Source: Bradyrhizobium sp. SZCCT0148
Lineage (GTDB): Bacteria; Pseudomonadota; Alphaproteobacteria; Rhizobiales; Xanthobacteraceae
DNA: 64,000 nucleotides
Assembly (NCBI RefSeq): GCF_018129985.1
Contig: NZ_JAFCKT010000013.1
Span: forward strand, 100,822-164,821
Reading direction: 5' to 3'
Shown here: positions 9,657-17,056 of the stretch, in pieces
How positions within the stretch are numbered: position 1 is the first letter of the stretch
How the letters are laid out: each line of letters starts with the position of its first letter
The notes under the pieces: model-generated
Told to the model about the DNA's origin: nothing
The model's database searches: none
What the model saw: the letters and a program-made list of their open reading frames with translations, nothing else
Made by a program: the position numbers and the translations under genes

Positions 9657-9770
9657 GCGGCTACATCCGGCTTGAGAAGTTCTCAACGTTATCGAGGGTG
9701 TATGGGTCCGATCGTGGCGGCTATTCCGGCACCGAGAGTAGTCGGGCTCCGGGCTGTGCTTCGCCCGGGC

Positions 9771-10050
9771 TCGCAAACGATGACAAGTGCCGAGGTTAGG
9801 GGAACGGAGATCAAGGCCGCGGCGACAACCCCATACCCAGCTCCAGAACGCAAGTGCTACGATAATCGCGACGGGAGGGAGCGATTGGCTGGCCTGCAAC
9901 GTCGGGTAAATGAAGTTGCCGATAACGACCTGCACCGCCGCGAAGCCCGCAATGCGATCAGGGACATGCTGACGCTCTGAAACTGTAAGTAGCCGCGAAC
10001 CTCACGCCATACTTCTGCAGCGGATTGGGCAAATGGCCGAGCGTCTTTTC
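9771..10050 (-). pseudogene. Remnant of a second AI-2E family permease
   Basis: Read on the minus strand, the segment RIAGFAAVQVVIGNF, IYPTLQ, PVAIIVALAFWSWVWG is the conserved C-terminal part of AI-2E/PerM proteins. After a one-base frame change near 9828 it continues as ALISVPLTSALVIVCE, the family's last helix. Upstream, in yet another frame, VWREVRGYLQFQ may belong to the same gene. The rest of the ~350-residue protein is missing. The 3' end of this fragment runs in frame into the DUF2254 ORF, which inflates automatic calls. Confidence 0.75.
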
Positions 10051-10305
10051 CTCCACGGTGCTCTCACCCCTATCCGGATTGGCCGGCTTGTGGCTTATCC
10101 TCCTTGGCCGCGGCGCCGGCTGCAGGAGCACGGCTCCAGACATCGAAAGACGACCTGCCTATGGGCTCGTGGGGTCTCGACACGCGAGTTCCTGATCCCA
10201 AGATAGCCTTACGAATTGGCCGATCTTGGAAGGCAAGTCCATCGTGGAGGCAATTCCAAAAGGTCGGTCAGACCAACTGGCCTCTCGCATCATTAACATT
10301 GTTGA
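10051..10305. other. Intergenic region without recognisable gene
   Basis: With the remnant next to it, this stretch forms a gap of about 370 bases without an intact gene. I see no convincing ORF, RNA or repeat. Its first part may be further eroded sequence of the AI-2E permease (a minus-strand frame reads LPNPLQKYGV). Confidence 0.35.
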
Positions 10306-10560
10306 GTGGCGGCGCGCGAAATGTTGGCTATGATGGGGTTTTCCCTTCTGAGGGCATTCATGTTCTATCCGGCAACTACTGCGTTATTGCGCGCGGTCTT
10401 AAGCGAAGTTTGCAAGAGCGTTTCGCGCCGCGAGATCGGAGCGCGTACCCATGTCGCCTCAAAGATACTGGAGGCTGCTACTAAAGGCGAGGTATCGCTG
10501 GACGAGCTCAGGCAGGTAGGCCGTGATGCCCTTTCGCGTGCACCTACGATGTGGCGCTGA
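10306..10560 (+). CDS. Small conserved-looking protein of unknown function
   Basis: 84 residues or fewer. It has a hydrophobic N-terminal stretch (MGFSLLRAFMFYPATTALLRAVLSEVC) followed by an amphipathic, helix-rich part with HVASKILEAATKGEVSLDELRQVGRDALSRAP. I have the impression of similar short proteins in rhizobia, but no function is known to me. The start is uncertain: GTG at 10306, or ATG at 10321, 10330 or 10333; none has a strong ribosome site. It is 15 bases from the next gene and may be co-transcribed with it. Confidence 0.6.
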   Translation: MAAREMLAMMGFSLLRAFMFYPATTALLRAVLSEVCKSVSRREIGARTHVASKILEAATKGEVSLDELRQVGRDALSRAPTMWR

Positions 10561-10575
10561 TCGGTTGAGGCGGGT

Positions 10576-10995
10576 GTGAATTTCCAGGTCACGGCGCTGA
10601 AGATCTTGGTGAGCTATCCGGACGGCTTCGCCGTCATGGAAGACCTCAAGCACGACATGGCCATCTTGGCGACCAGTGGTCGCGAATGGGCGGATCGGAC
10701 CAAGCGCCTCGCCGCCCGGGTTCCGGATCTCGACATCTTTTCGCAAGGGCTGGTCGAACGCATCAGCGGCGGATGGCAGATTACGACCAAAGGGAGGGCC
10801 GTGCTCGAGTTCATGGAAGCTCGCCCCGCTGCGCCCGCACCGGTCCAAACTCCCTTGCTCGAGGCTGCGGCTGTGATAGCCCCTTCAAGTCACATTCCTT
10901 CGTTCCGGCAGCCTGCTGACCGCGCCAATCGGCGCCAAGAACGCCGCGAACGTCGTCGGGAGGCTCGCGAGCGAGCAAGGGCGAACGCTTCTTGA
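10576..10995 (+). CDS. Hypothetical protein with winged-helix-like N-terminus and basic tail
   Basis: 139 residues, GTG start. Residues 1-80 (FQVTALKILVSYPDGFAVMEDLKHDMAIL ... GGWQITTKGRAVLEFME) have the helix and strand order of a small winged-helix domain, with a TKGRAVLEFM wing-like ending. The C-terminal ~30 residues are extremely Arg-rich (RANRRQERRERRREARERARA), as if for nucleic-acid contact. A DNA-binding role is inference from shape and charge only. It follows the small gene at 10306-10560. Confidence 0.6.
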   Translation: MNFQVTALKILVSYPDGFAVMEDLKHDMAILATSGREWADRTKRLAARVPDLDIFSQGLVERISGGWQITTKGRAVLEFMEARPAAPAPVQTPLLEAAAVIAPSSHIPSFRQPADRANRRQERRERRREARERARANAS

Positions 10996-11175
10996 GGCGA
11001 GATTGAAGGCGAGAAACGAGCCCAGACGAAGTCCGGCGGCTCGGGTTCGTGCGGACTATTGACGAGTCCCGAGCCCGAAGCGCACCTAACGCTGCGGCGA
11101 CCGACATCTAAGCCGCGCCTGAAGGGCAGTGGGCCGACAACACCTGATTGATTCAGAAAGGCGCCTAACGCCCTT

Positions 11176-11928
11176 CTACGTTTCGCCGACGTTAGAAAGC
11201 GCGAAGGCCGCAAGCAAGCCGACAACGACGAGCACGCCGGCCAGCTTCTGTTCGCCTTCGACAGCTTCCGGCACCATGGTGTTCACCACCATCGTGAGAA
11301 GAGCGCCCGCAGCTACGGCACTTACGGTAGCAACGACCTGAGGAGCAGCAGCGCCCAGGAAAGCTGCTCCTAACGCGGCGGCAGCTCCTGAAAGGATCGT
11401 GATCGCGCTCCATAGTCCAAAGATATAGGTGACTGAACGGCCGGCGGCCCGCATGCCGAGCGCACTAGAAAGGCCCTCCGGGAAGTTGGACAGAAAGATA
11501 GCGGCGAGCATCGCGATGCTGATGCCCTTTCCGCTCAACAGCCCTAAACCTAGGACAATGCTTTCCGGAATACCGTCGCGAAGTGAGCCGATGGCAATCG
11601 CCAGGCCTCCACCTTCACCAGCGTTGACCTGCTGGTCCCCGGACCGCTTGCGCGAGCGCGCTCCTTCTCGAGAGATTGCCCAATCGGAAAGAGCATAGGC
11701 GGCAGAGCCGGCGATCGCACCCGCAATGATAGGCCAGATACCCCCTTCCTGGTATCCGTCTTCCAGAAGGTCATAGGCCACGGCTGAAATCAGCACGCCG
11801 CAGCCGAAGGACATGATCCCTGCAGTAACGTAGCGAGGCATCGTAAATACGAATGCGACCGCTGCTCCCAGGAGCAACGATGAGGCCCCTAGCAGCCCCC
11901 AAAGACCCGCAGTAAGCCAGATTGCCAT
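11176..11928 (-). CDS. ZIP family divalent metal permease
   Basis: 250 residues with about eight hydrophobic helices. The signature metal-site helices are visible: IAIGSLRDGIPESIVLGLGLLSG (helix IV with D-G-I-P-E) and AIFLSNFPEGLSSALGMRAAG (helix V with N-F-P-E-G), the zinc/iron-coordinating motifs of the ZIP family. A variable charged loop (about 85-105, REGARSRKRSGDQQVNAGEGGG) separates helices III and IV. Members usually import Zn2+ or related metals across the inner membrane, though some prokaryotic ones can run in reverse. It is transcribed away from the SDR/GH15 pair. Confidence 0.88.
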   Translation of the reverse strand: MAIWLTAGLWGLLGASSLLLGAAVAFVFTMPRYVTAGIMSFGCGVLISAVAYDLLEDGYQEGGIWPIIAGAIAGSAAYALSDWAISREGARSRKRSGDQQVNAGEGGGLAIAIGSLRDGIPESIVLGLGLLSGKGISIAMLAAIFLSNFPEGLSSALGMRAAGRSVTYIFGLWSAITILSGAAAALGAAFLGAAAPQVVATVSAVAAGALLTMVVNTMVPEAVEGEQKLAGVLVVVGLLAAFALSNVGET

Positions 11929-11939
11929 GGGAGCTGCCG

Positions 11940-12083
11940 CTACTTTTCGGCACGTAGCGAGGGCGAGGTCTGGCGAGGTGCTTTTTCCTCTTTTCTAAGG
12001 CCCTTCTTCGGAAAGCTGACTGAACGCTTCAGGGCGGACGTTAATGCCTTCGCTACCTCGCGGGCGATCTTGCTTGCGGCCAT
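11940..12083 (-). CDS. Possible small basic protein upstream of the ZIP gene
   Basis: A 47-codon ORF on the same strand, ending 12 bases before the ZIP start codon. The product is Lys/Arg/Ala-rich (MAASKIAREVAKALTSAL then KRSVSFPKKGLRKEEKAP). The spacing would fit a leader ORF. No strong ribosome site precedes its ATG and I know no homologue, so it may be chance. Confidence 0.25.
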   Translation of the reverse strand: MAASKIAREVAKALTSALKRSVSFPKKGLRKEEKAPRQTSPSLRAEK

Positions 12084-12210
12084 TGCGCGCGCGCCATTTG
12101 GCAATGCTCATTCCTCCTCTTGCCCAAGGCCCCATGCCGTAATACCCGCCTTCTCAAGCCGTTCCGACGGCCCCTTGCACTTTGGTTGAGAGTGTGCCGT
12201 GCGGCTTTAT

Positions 12211-13083
12211 CTACCCCCCACTTGCAAAGCCCGGGAAAAGCATCATGCCGCCGTCGATGAACAAGGTGGTGCCAACCACGTAGTCGGACGCATCTGAAAC
12301 TAGCCAGGTGACCGCTCGGGCGACATCGTTGGGCTCGCCGATGCGTTGATAGGGGACCAGGGTCATCAGGCTGTCGAAGGCTCCATTGGTTTCCCACGCT
12401 GGTCGGTTGATCGGTGTACGGATCGCTCCAGGCGCGACGCCATTGACCCGGATGGCCAACGGAGCAACTTCCTGCGCCAGGCTTCGCATCATCTGCATGA
12501 CGCCGCCCTTAGAGGCAGCATAGTTCGCATGACCAGCCCAAGGGATCTCCTGATGGACGGAGCTCATGCAAACGAGTTTGCCTGCTGCCGCCGAGATGTT
12601 CTTCACCACACCTCGTTTCTTAAATTCACGCACGGCTTCTCTGGCACAGAGGAACTGTCCGGTCAGATTGACTTCGATGACTTTGTTCCACTGTTCGAGC
12701 GTCATTTCGTGAAACGGCGCATCGCGCTGCAAGCCGGCATTGCTTACCGCGATGTGTAGCGTTCCAAAATGACCTATGGCGCTAGAGAACATCGACCGGA
12801 CGTCCTCCTCGTTGCTGACGTCGGCCTTGATGGTGATCGCCTTCCGGCCAAGCGCCTCGATTTGATGGGCCACATCGTCCGCTGCTTGTGGTTCGACCAC
12901 GTAGTTGACGACTACATCAGCGCCAGAGGCGGCGAGCCCCAGGGCCACCGCGCGCCCGATTCCCGAGTTCGCCCCGGTTACCAGCGCAGGCTGTCCTTCC
13001 AACACGATCGGAAAGGGCACGGTTGCTTGAGGTCGCTTCTCAGAAGCGGCTGAGGCACCAGAATCGCTCGGCCTCTCTATCAT
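12211..13083 (-). CDS. Short-chain dehydrogenase/reductase, glucose 1-dehydrogenase-like
   Basis: 290 residues. After a ~30-residue N-terminal extension comes the Rossmann NAD(P) motif TGANSGIGRAVALGLA, then NAG at the expected place (SNAGLQRDAP), the catalytic Ser in CMSSVHQ and the YAASKGG catalytic Tyr-Lys pair, with the family ending VVGTTLFIDGGMML. The HQEIPWAGHANY substrate loop resembles glucose 1-dehydrogenase-like SDRs, so an aldose substrate is plausible but unproven. Its ATG overlaps the stop of the GH15 gene (ATGA, 4 bases), so the two are translationally coupled and probably act on related sugars. Confidence 0.88.
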   Translation of the reverse strand: MIERPSDSGASAASEKRPQATVPFPIVLEGQPALVTGANSGIGRAVALGLAASGADVVVNYVVEPQAADDVAHQIEALGRKAITIKADVSNEEDVRSMFSSAIGHFGTLHIAVSNAGLQRDAPFHEMTLEQWNKVIEVNLTGQFLCAREAVREFKKRGVVKNISAAAGKLVCMSSVHQEIPWAGHANYAASKGGVMQMMRSLAQEVAPLAIRVNGVAPGAIRTPINRPAWETNGAFDSLMTLVPYQRIGEPNDVARAVTWLVSDASDYVVGTTLFIDGGMMLFPGFASGG

Positions 13084-14921
13084 ACGTGTCTCCTCGGTGC
13101 GTCCTTACTTTTATTCCCCCTGCTCGGGATCGCTTTCCTGCTACCGCGAATTTCAGAAGGCTTTTCGCGGTGCGTGAGATTATGCGCGGTGTTCACAAGG
13201 GCGATGTGGGAAAAGGCTTGGGGGAAGTTGCCGACCAACCGGCTTCGCTCGACGTCATACTCTTCCGACAGCAGACCGAGGTCATTGCGGAGAGCCAGAA
13301 GCCGCTCGAACAATGCCTTGGCTTCAGCATCACGGCCGATCAGGTGATAGGCGTCCGCCAACCAGAAGCTGCATGCCAAAAACATGCCTTCGCCAGGCGG
13401 CAGGCCATCTTTGGTCGCCTTCGTATCGTATCGTTGCACAAAGCCGTCGTTGACCAGCTCGCGTTCGATCGCTTCAATGGTCGATATCACCCGCGGATCT
13501 TCGGGCGGCAAAAAACCCACCGCGGGGATCAGCAACAGGGCTGCATCGAGCTGGGACTCGCCGTAAACCTGAACGAACGTCTTTCGCTGTTCATCGTAGC
13601 CGCGCCGACAAACATCTTCCTGAATGGCGGCACGCTGCACCTTCCAATTGTCCACGGGACCGTCCATTCCGAACTCGTCAGCCGATTTGATGGCGCGATC
13701 GAAGGCGACCCAGGCCATGATCTTGGAAAAGGTGAAATGCTTGGCTCCACCTCGCACTTCCCAGATACCCTGATCCGGCTCCGTCCAAATTTCCTTGAGA
13801 TGATCGAGGAGGGCACACTGGATCGCCCATGCCCGGTTGTTCTCGGGGAGGCCGCCTCGGCGGGCCTGGTATAAGGCGTCCATCAACTCGCCATAGACAT
13901 CAAGCTGAAGCTGGGTGTGGGCCGCATTCCCAATACGCACCGGTTTTGAGTTCACGTATCCCGACAGCCAGGGCACCTCCCATTCTGTCAACCTGCGCTC
14001 GCCTGTGACGGCGTACATGATCTGCAACTGGTCCGGGCTTCCCGCCACGGCGCGGATGAGCCAGTCTCGCCAAGCGCGCGCCTCCTCGTAGTAACCGGCC
14101 CCCATAAGGGCCAACAGAGTTAGCGTGGCATCGCGGACCCAGCAGAAGCGATAATCCCAATTGCGAGACCCGCCAATTTGCTCAGGAAGCGAGGTTGTGG
14201 CCGCAGCGACAATGCCGCCGCTAGGTCCAAACGTCAGGGCTTTCAAAGTTATGAGAGATCTCAGAACCTGGTCCGAATAGGGCCCCGCTGCTCCACAACG
14301 GCTGGACCAATCGCGCCAGAAACTTTCTGTACGATCCAGGAGAAGCCACGGATCGTCAGCGGAGGCTGGATCTTCATATGATGTCTGGTAGGAGAGAACA
14401 AAGGCAGCGCGTTGGCCCGGTTCGACGGAGAACGCGCCGACTGTCTTCATCGATTTGCCGTGCAGCGGCACCCCCGTTCTTAGCACCAGCATCGACGCCC
14501 CCGCGACCAAGCTGACCGCACCATCCTCCAGGCGGCTCACCCAGGGTACACTGACCCCATAGTCGAACCGTGCGATCAACTCGCTCTCCATCTCGACGGA
14601 TCCTTCAAGGCCCTCAACGATCCGGACGACCTTCGACGCGCCCGTCTTGGGGGGCATGAAGTCGACGAGACGTGCACGGCCCGTCTCCGTCGCGAAGACA
14701 GTCTCCAGAATCAGCGTGCCTGGTAGGTAGCGACGTTCGTTCGTAGATCGGTCGACCGGGCGAAGGCTCCAATATCCGTTTTTCTCATCTCCCAGGAGCC
14801 GCCCGAAGCAGCTATCGGAATCGAACCGCGGGAAACAGAGCCAATCGATTGAGCCGTCGCGCCCCACCAGTGCGCCGGTCTCGCAATCGCCAATAAGTGC
14901 GTAATCTTCGATTCGGGCCAT
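13080..14921 (-). CDS. Glycoside hydrolase family 15 protein (glucoamylase/trehalase-like)
   Basis: 613 residues from the chosen ATG (ARIEDYALIGDCETGALV follows); an upstream ATG at 14942 would add 7 residues. The GH15 order is clear: an N-terminal beta-sandwich with GSIDWLCFPRFDSDSCFG, then the (alpha/alpha)6 barrel with GGSRNWDYRFCWVRDATLTLLAL, a middle EGMFLACSFWLADAY and the terminal EEYDVERSRLVGNFPQAFSHIALVNTA. Conserved acidic residues expected for the two catalytic glutamates lie in these motifs. The family releases glucose from alpha-glucans or trehalose. No signal peptide is seen, so it is probably cytoplasmic. Confidence 0.9.
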   Translation of the reverse strand: MARIEDYALIGDCETGALVGRDGSIDWLCFPRFDSDSCFGRLLGDEKNGYWSLRPVDRSTNERRYLPGTLILETVFATETGRARLVDFMPPKTGASKVVRIVEGLEGSVEMESELIARFDYGVSVPWVSRLEDGAVSLVAGASMLVLRTGVPLHGKSMKTVGAFSVEPGQRAAFVLSYQTSYEDPASADDPWLLLDRTESFWRDWSSRCGAAGPYSDQVLRSLITLKALTFGPSGGIVAAATTSLPEQIGGSRNWDYRFCWVRDATLTLLALMGAGYYEEARAWRDWLIRAVAGSPDQLQIMYAVTGERRLTEWEVPWLSGYVNSKPVRIGNAAHTQLQLDVYGELMDALYQARRGGLPENNRAWAIQCALLDHLKEIWTEPDQGIWEVRGGAKHFTFSKIMAWVAFDRAIKSADEFGMDGPVDNWKVQRAAIQEDVCRRGYDEQRKTFVQVYGESQLDAALLLIPAVGFLPPEDPRVISTIEAIERELVNDGFVQRYDTKATKDGLPPGEGMFLACSFWLADAYHLIGRDAEAKALFERLLALRNDLGLLSEEYDVERSRLVGNFPQAFSHIALVNTAHNLTHREKPSEIRGSRKAIPSRGNKSKDAPRRHV

Positions 14922-15259
14922 CAGGACACCATTGATGGTCAATGTAAGTCGCGCCCTCCAGTTCCGCGCTCAGGTGGTCCCGGGCATGTACTTTCGTTTA
15001 GAGCGCGGCACGCGGAAGCAGAACCGGATGAAATCAGCACCCGCGCCGTATCGCTCGCGCTGAGCGGTGCGCCGGCTCTCACCACGTCCAGCACCCGCAT
15101 TTGAATGGAAGGCCCGTTTTTGCCGACGACAGTACCTGCCGAGGCGTACCCGGAGGCATCGAGGAGGGACGCAGCCGTCCGGAGGCTGGTACGGCTAGGC
15201 CTTCAGAGAAAAGAGGCGCTTACGGAGAAATGCCAGCACCATGATCTCGTCGGAGTGAG
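14922..15259. other. Intergenic region without recognisable gene
   Basis: About 340 bases between the GH15 start and the ribonuclease HII remnant. It presumably holds the promoter for the GH15-SDR pair. No reading frame has recognisable content and I see no RNA structure. Confidence 0.4.
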
Positions 15260-15960
15260 CTTGGCGTACTGGCGCTTGAACTTCTGCGCGATCTTGGCTT
15301 CAATCAACTTCACGAGTTCACCGGACAGAGCGTCGAGCAGATCTTGCGGGCCTACACCCGCGCGGGAGCGCGCGCCATACTGGCTTCAATCGATAAGCGC
15401 CGCTTCGAAAATAGGTCCGAGGGGCAGCGCCTCGGCAAGATGCTCCGCTTCGAGTCTTCTCTTTGGGAAAGTGGCCATCATCATGCCGTGGCAGGCATCG
15501 ACGAGGCCGGAATGAGCCCTCTCGCCGGACCGGTCCTCCGCCTGCGCCGTGATCCTGAAGCCCGGCACGCGGATAGTCGGATCGACGACTCGAAGAAGCT
15601 CGACGCAGCTGCTCGCGAAGAACTCGCGAACGAGATCAAGGCAAAGGCAGAGAGTTGGCGCGTGGCGTTTGTCCAGGTCGAGGAGATCGACGCGATCAAT
15701 ATCTATTGGGCGGGCATCCAGGCTATGTAGCGTGCGGTCCGCGGGCTGGGGTTGACGCCGCAGCACTTGCTGATCATGCAAAGCGGTTGAAGGAAATCGA
15801 CATCCCTCAGCAGGCCATCATTAAAGGGGATGCCAAGTCCGCCAGCATCGCCGCTGCCTTCATCCTCGCAACAGTCGAACGCGCAACCAATATGCCGAGC
15901 AGGAGCCGCGCACACATAGTATCCATGATGAGACGGTCTCCCGGCTGGTCGAACTTCAAA
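15260..15960 (+). pseudogene. rnhB: Decayed ribonuclease HII gene
   Basis: Conserved RNase HII blocks occur in order but in shifting frames: RRFENRSEGQRLGKMLRFE then AVAGIDEAGMSPLAGPV (catalytic D and E), DDSKKLDAAAREELANEIKAKA, VEEIDAINIYWAGIQAM, RAVRGLGLTPQHLL, and KRLKEIDIPQQAIIKGDAKSASIAAAFILA. Lesions: a pair of compensating shifts between about 15535 and 15590 (the correct AVILKPGTRIVG is in another frame), an in-frame TAG at 15727-15729, and a shift near 15775. The region after IAAAF no longer matches. RNase HII normally removes ribonucleotides from DNA; this copy cannot make the enzyme. Confidence 0.85.
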
Positions 15961-16009
15961 AGCCGATCCGGCGGCTTTTATGGCGGATAGTCGGTTCGAT
16001 GATTTGCAA

Positions 16010-16192
16010 TCAAGCGATAGCAAAGGCCGAGAACAGCAGGCAGGCAACGTAGACGCAAGCGAGGCAAATGCCGGCGGTTCTGACCGTGCTCTCATCGACG
16101 TGGGACCGTGGCCGGCCCGCAAGCTTCGGCAACTTTTCGTAGCGTGCAAACAACCGTCGCCCGATGCGGCCTCGGAACAGTACATTTCTCAT
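16010..16192 (-). CDS. Small membrane protein of unknown function
   Basis: 60 residues. The ATG at 16192 has ACGGAGGCACGT in front, a strong ribosome site at good spacing, which decides this start over the longer frame to 16363. The first ~40 residues are basic (RNVLFRGRIGRRLFARYEKL), followed by one C-terminal hydrophobic helix (TAGICLACVYVACLLFSAFA). This is the layout of a tail-anchored or single-span inner-membrane peptide. No family is recognised. Confidence 0.55.
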   Translation of the reverse strand: MRNVLFRGRIGRRLFARYEKLPKLAGRPRSHVDESTVRTAGICLACVYVACLLFSAFAIA

Positions 16193-16381
16193 ACGTGCCT
16201 CCGTTAGCTGGTCGGCTCCAGTGGGCGGAGCCGCGACGGCCGGTCCCATCACAGGAGCCGCGCTGGTGTCACTCGCACAAAAAAGATAGTCTGCGCGACA
16301 CAAATGAGCAGTCGGGAGATGAGCGCGCTTCGTCGGGAAAATCCTGACGTCAATCGCCTCCATATACTTCGCCGGGATGGC

Positions 16382-17056
16382 TCAGACTTGATCCACGCCT
16401 TTCCCGGGATGACCTAGCCACCCTAATGCGACGCCATAGCGCACGATGTCGGCCCGCGTGAACAGCCCAAGTTTTTCCACGGCCCTCGCCTTGTAGGTTT
16501 CGACTGTCTTGATGCTGATGCTCAGCTGATTTGCAATTTCCTTGTTGCTGAAACCCTGTGCGATCAGTCTGAGAACCTCGCTTTCGCGCGGTGTCAATTC
16601 GCTGGTTGCGGCGGTGCCCGAAGACGAATGGCCGCCCTGCGTAGACGGAAGAGCCTTCTCCGCGATTGCGGGGTCCAGATACAGTCCGCCTCCGGCTATC
16701 GCGCGGACGGCACGCTCGAGTTCGTCGGCCGCCGAGCGCTTCAACAGATAGCCACGGGCTCCCGCCTGCAGCATGGGTTGGACGTAGGCGTGATCCTCGT
16801 GCACGGTCAGCGCGAGCAGACGGACCTGGGGCAATTGAGTTGCCAGCGTGCGGGCGACTTCCAGCCCGCTGACGCCCGGCAGCGAAATATCCAGGATGGC
16901 AATGTCGGGTGTGGTCTGCCGGATGACGTCGAGCGCGGTCTGTCCATCGGTGGCTTCGCCAACGATTTCGATGTCCACCACGTCCTGAAGCAAGGCTTTC
17001 ATACCGGCCAGGACGAGCGGGTGATCGTCAGTCAACGTGATCCGGATCGGGCACAT
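16382..17056 (-). CDS. NarL/FixJ-type response regulator
   Basis: 224 residues. The receiver domain (about 1-120) shows the acidic pair in LTDDHPLV, phospho-acceptor Asp near residue 55 in DIAILDISLPGVSG, the Thr of ALTVHED and Lys in YLLKRSA. The C-terminal LuxR/GerE helix-turn-helix (about 152-210) shows LTPRESEVLRLIAQGFSNKEIA and SIKTVETYKARAVEKL. Its start overlaps the 3' end of the histidine kinase gene by 29 bases, so the pair is co-transcribed. Target promoters are unknown; the Crp/Fnr gene on the other side of the kinase is a candidate. Confidence 0.93.
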   Translation of the reverse strand: MCPIRITLTDDHPLVLAGMKALLQDVVDIEIVGEATDGQTALDVIRQTTPDIAILDISLPGVSGLEVARTLATQLPQVRLLALTVHEDHAYVQPMLQAGARGYLLKRSAADELERAVRAIAGGGLYLDPAIAEKALPSTQGGHSSSGTAATSELTPRESEVLRLIAQGFSNKEIANQLSISIKTVETYKARAVEKLGLFTRADIVRYGVALGWLGHPGKGVDQV

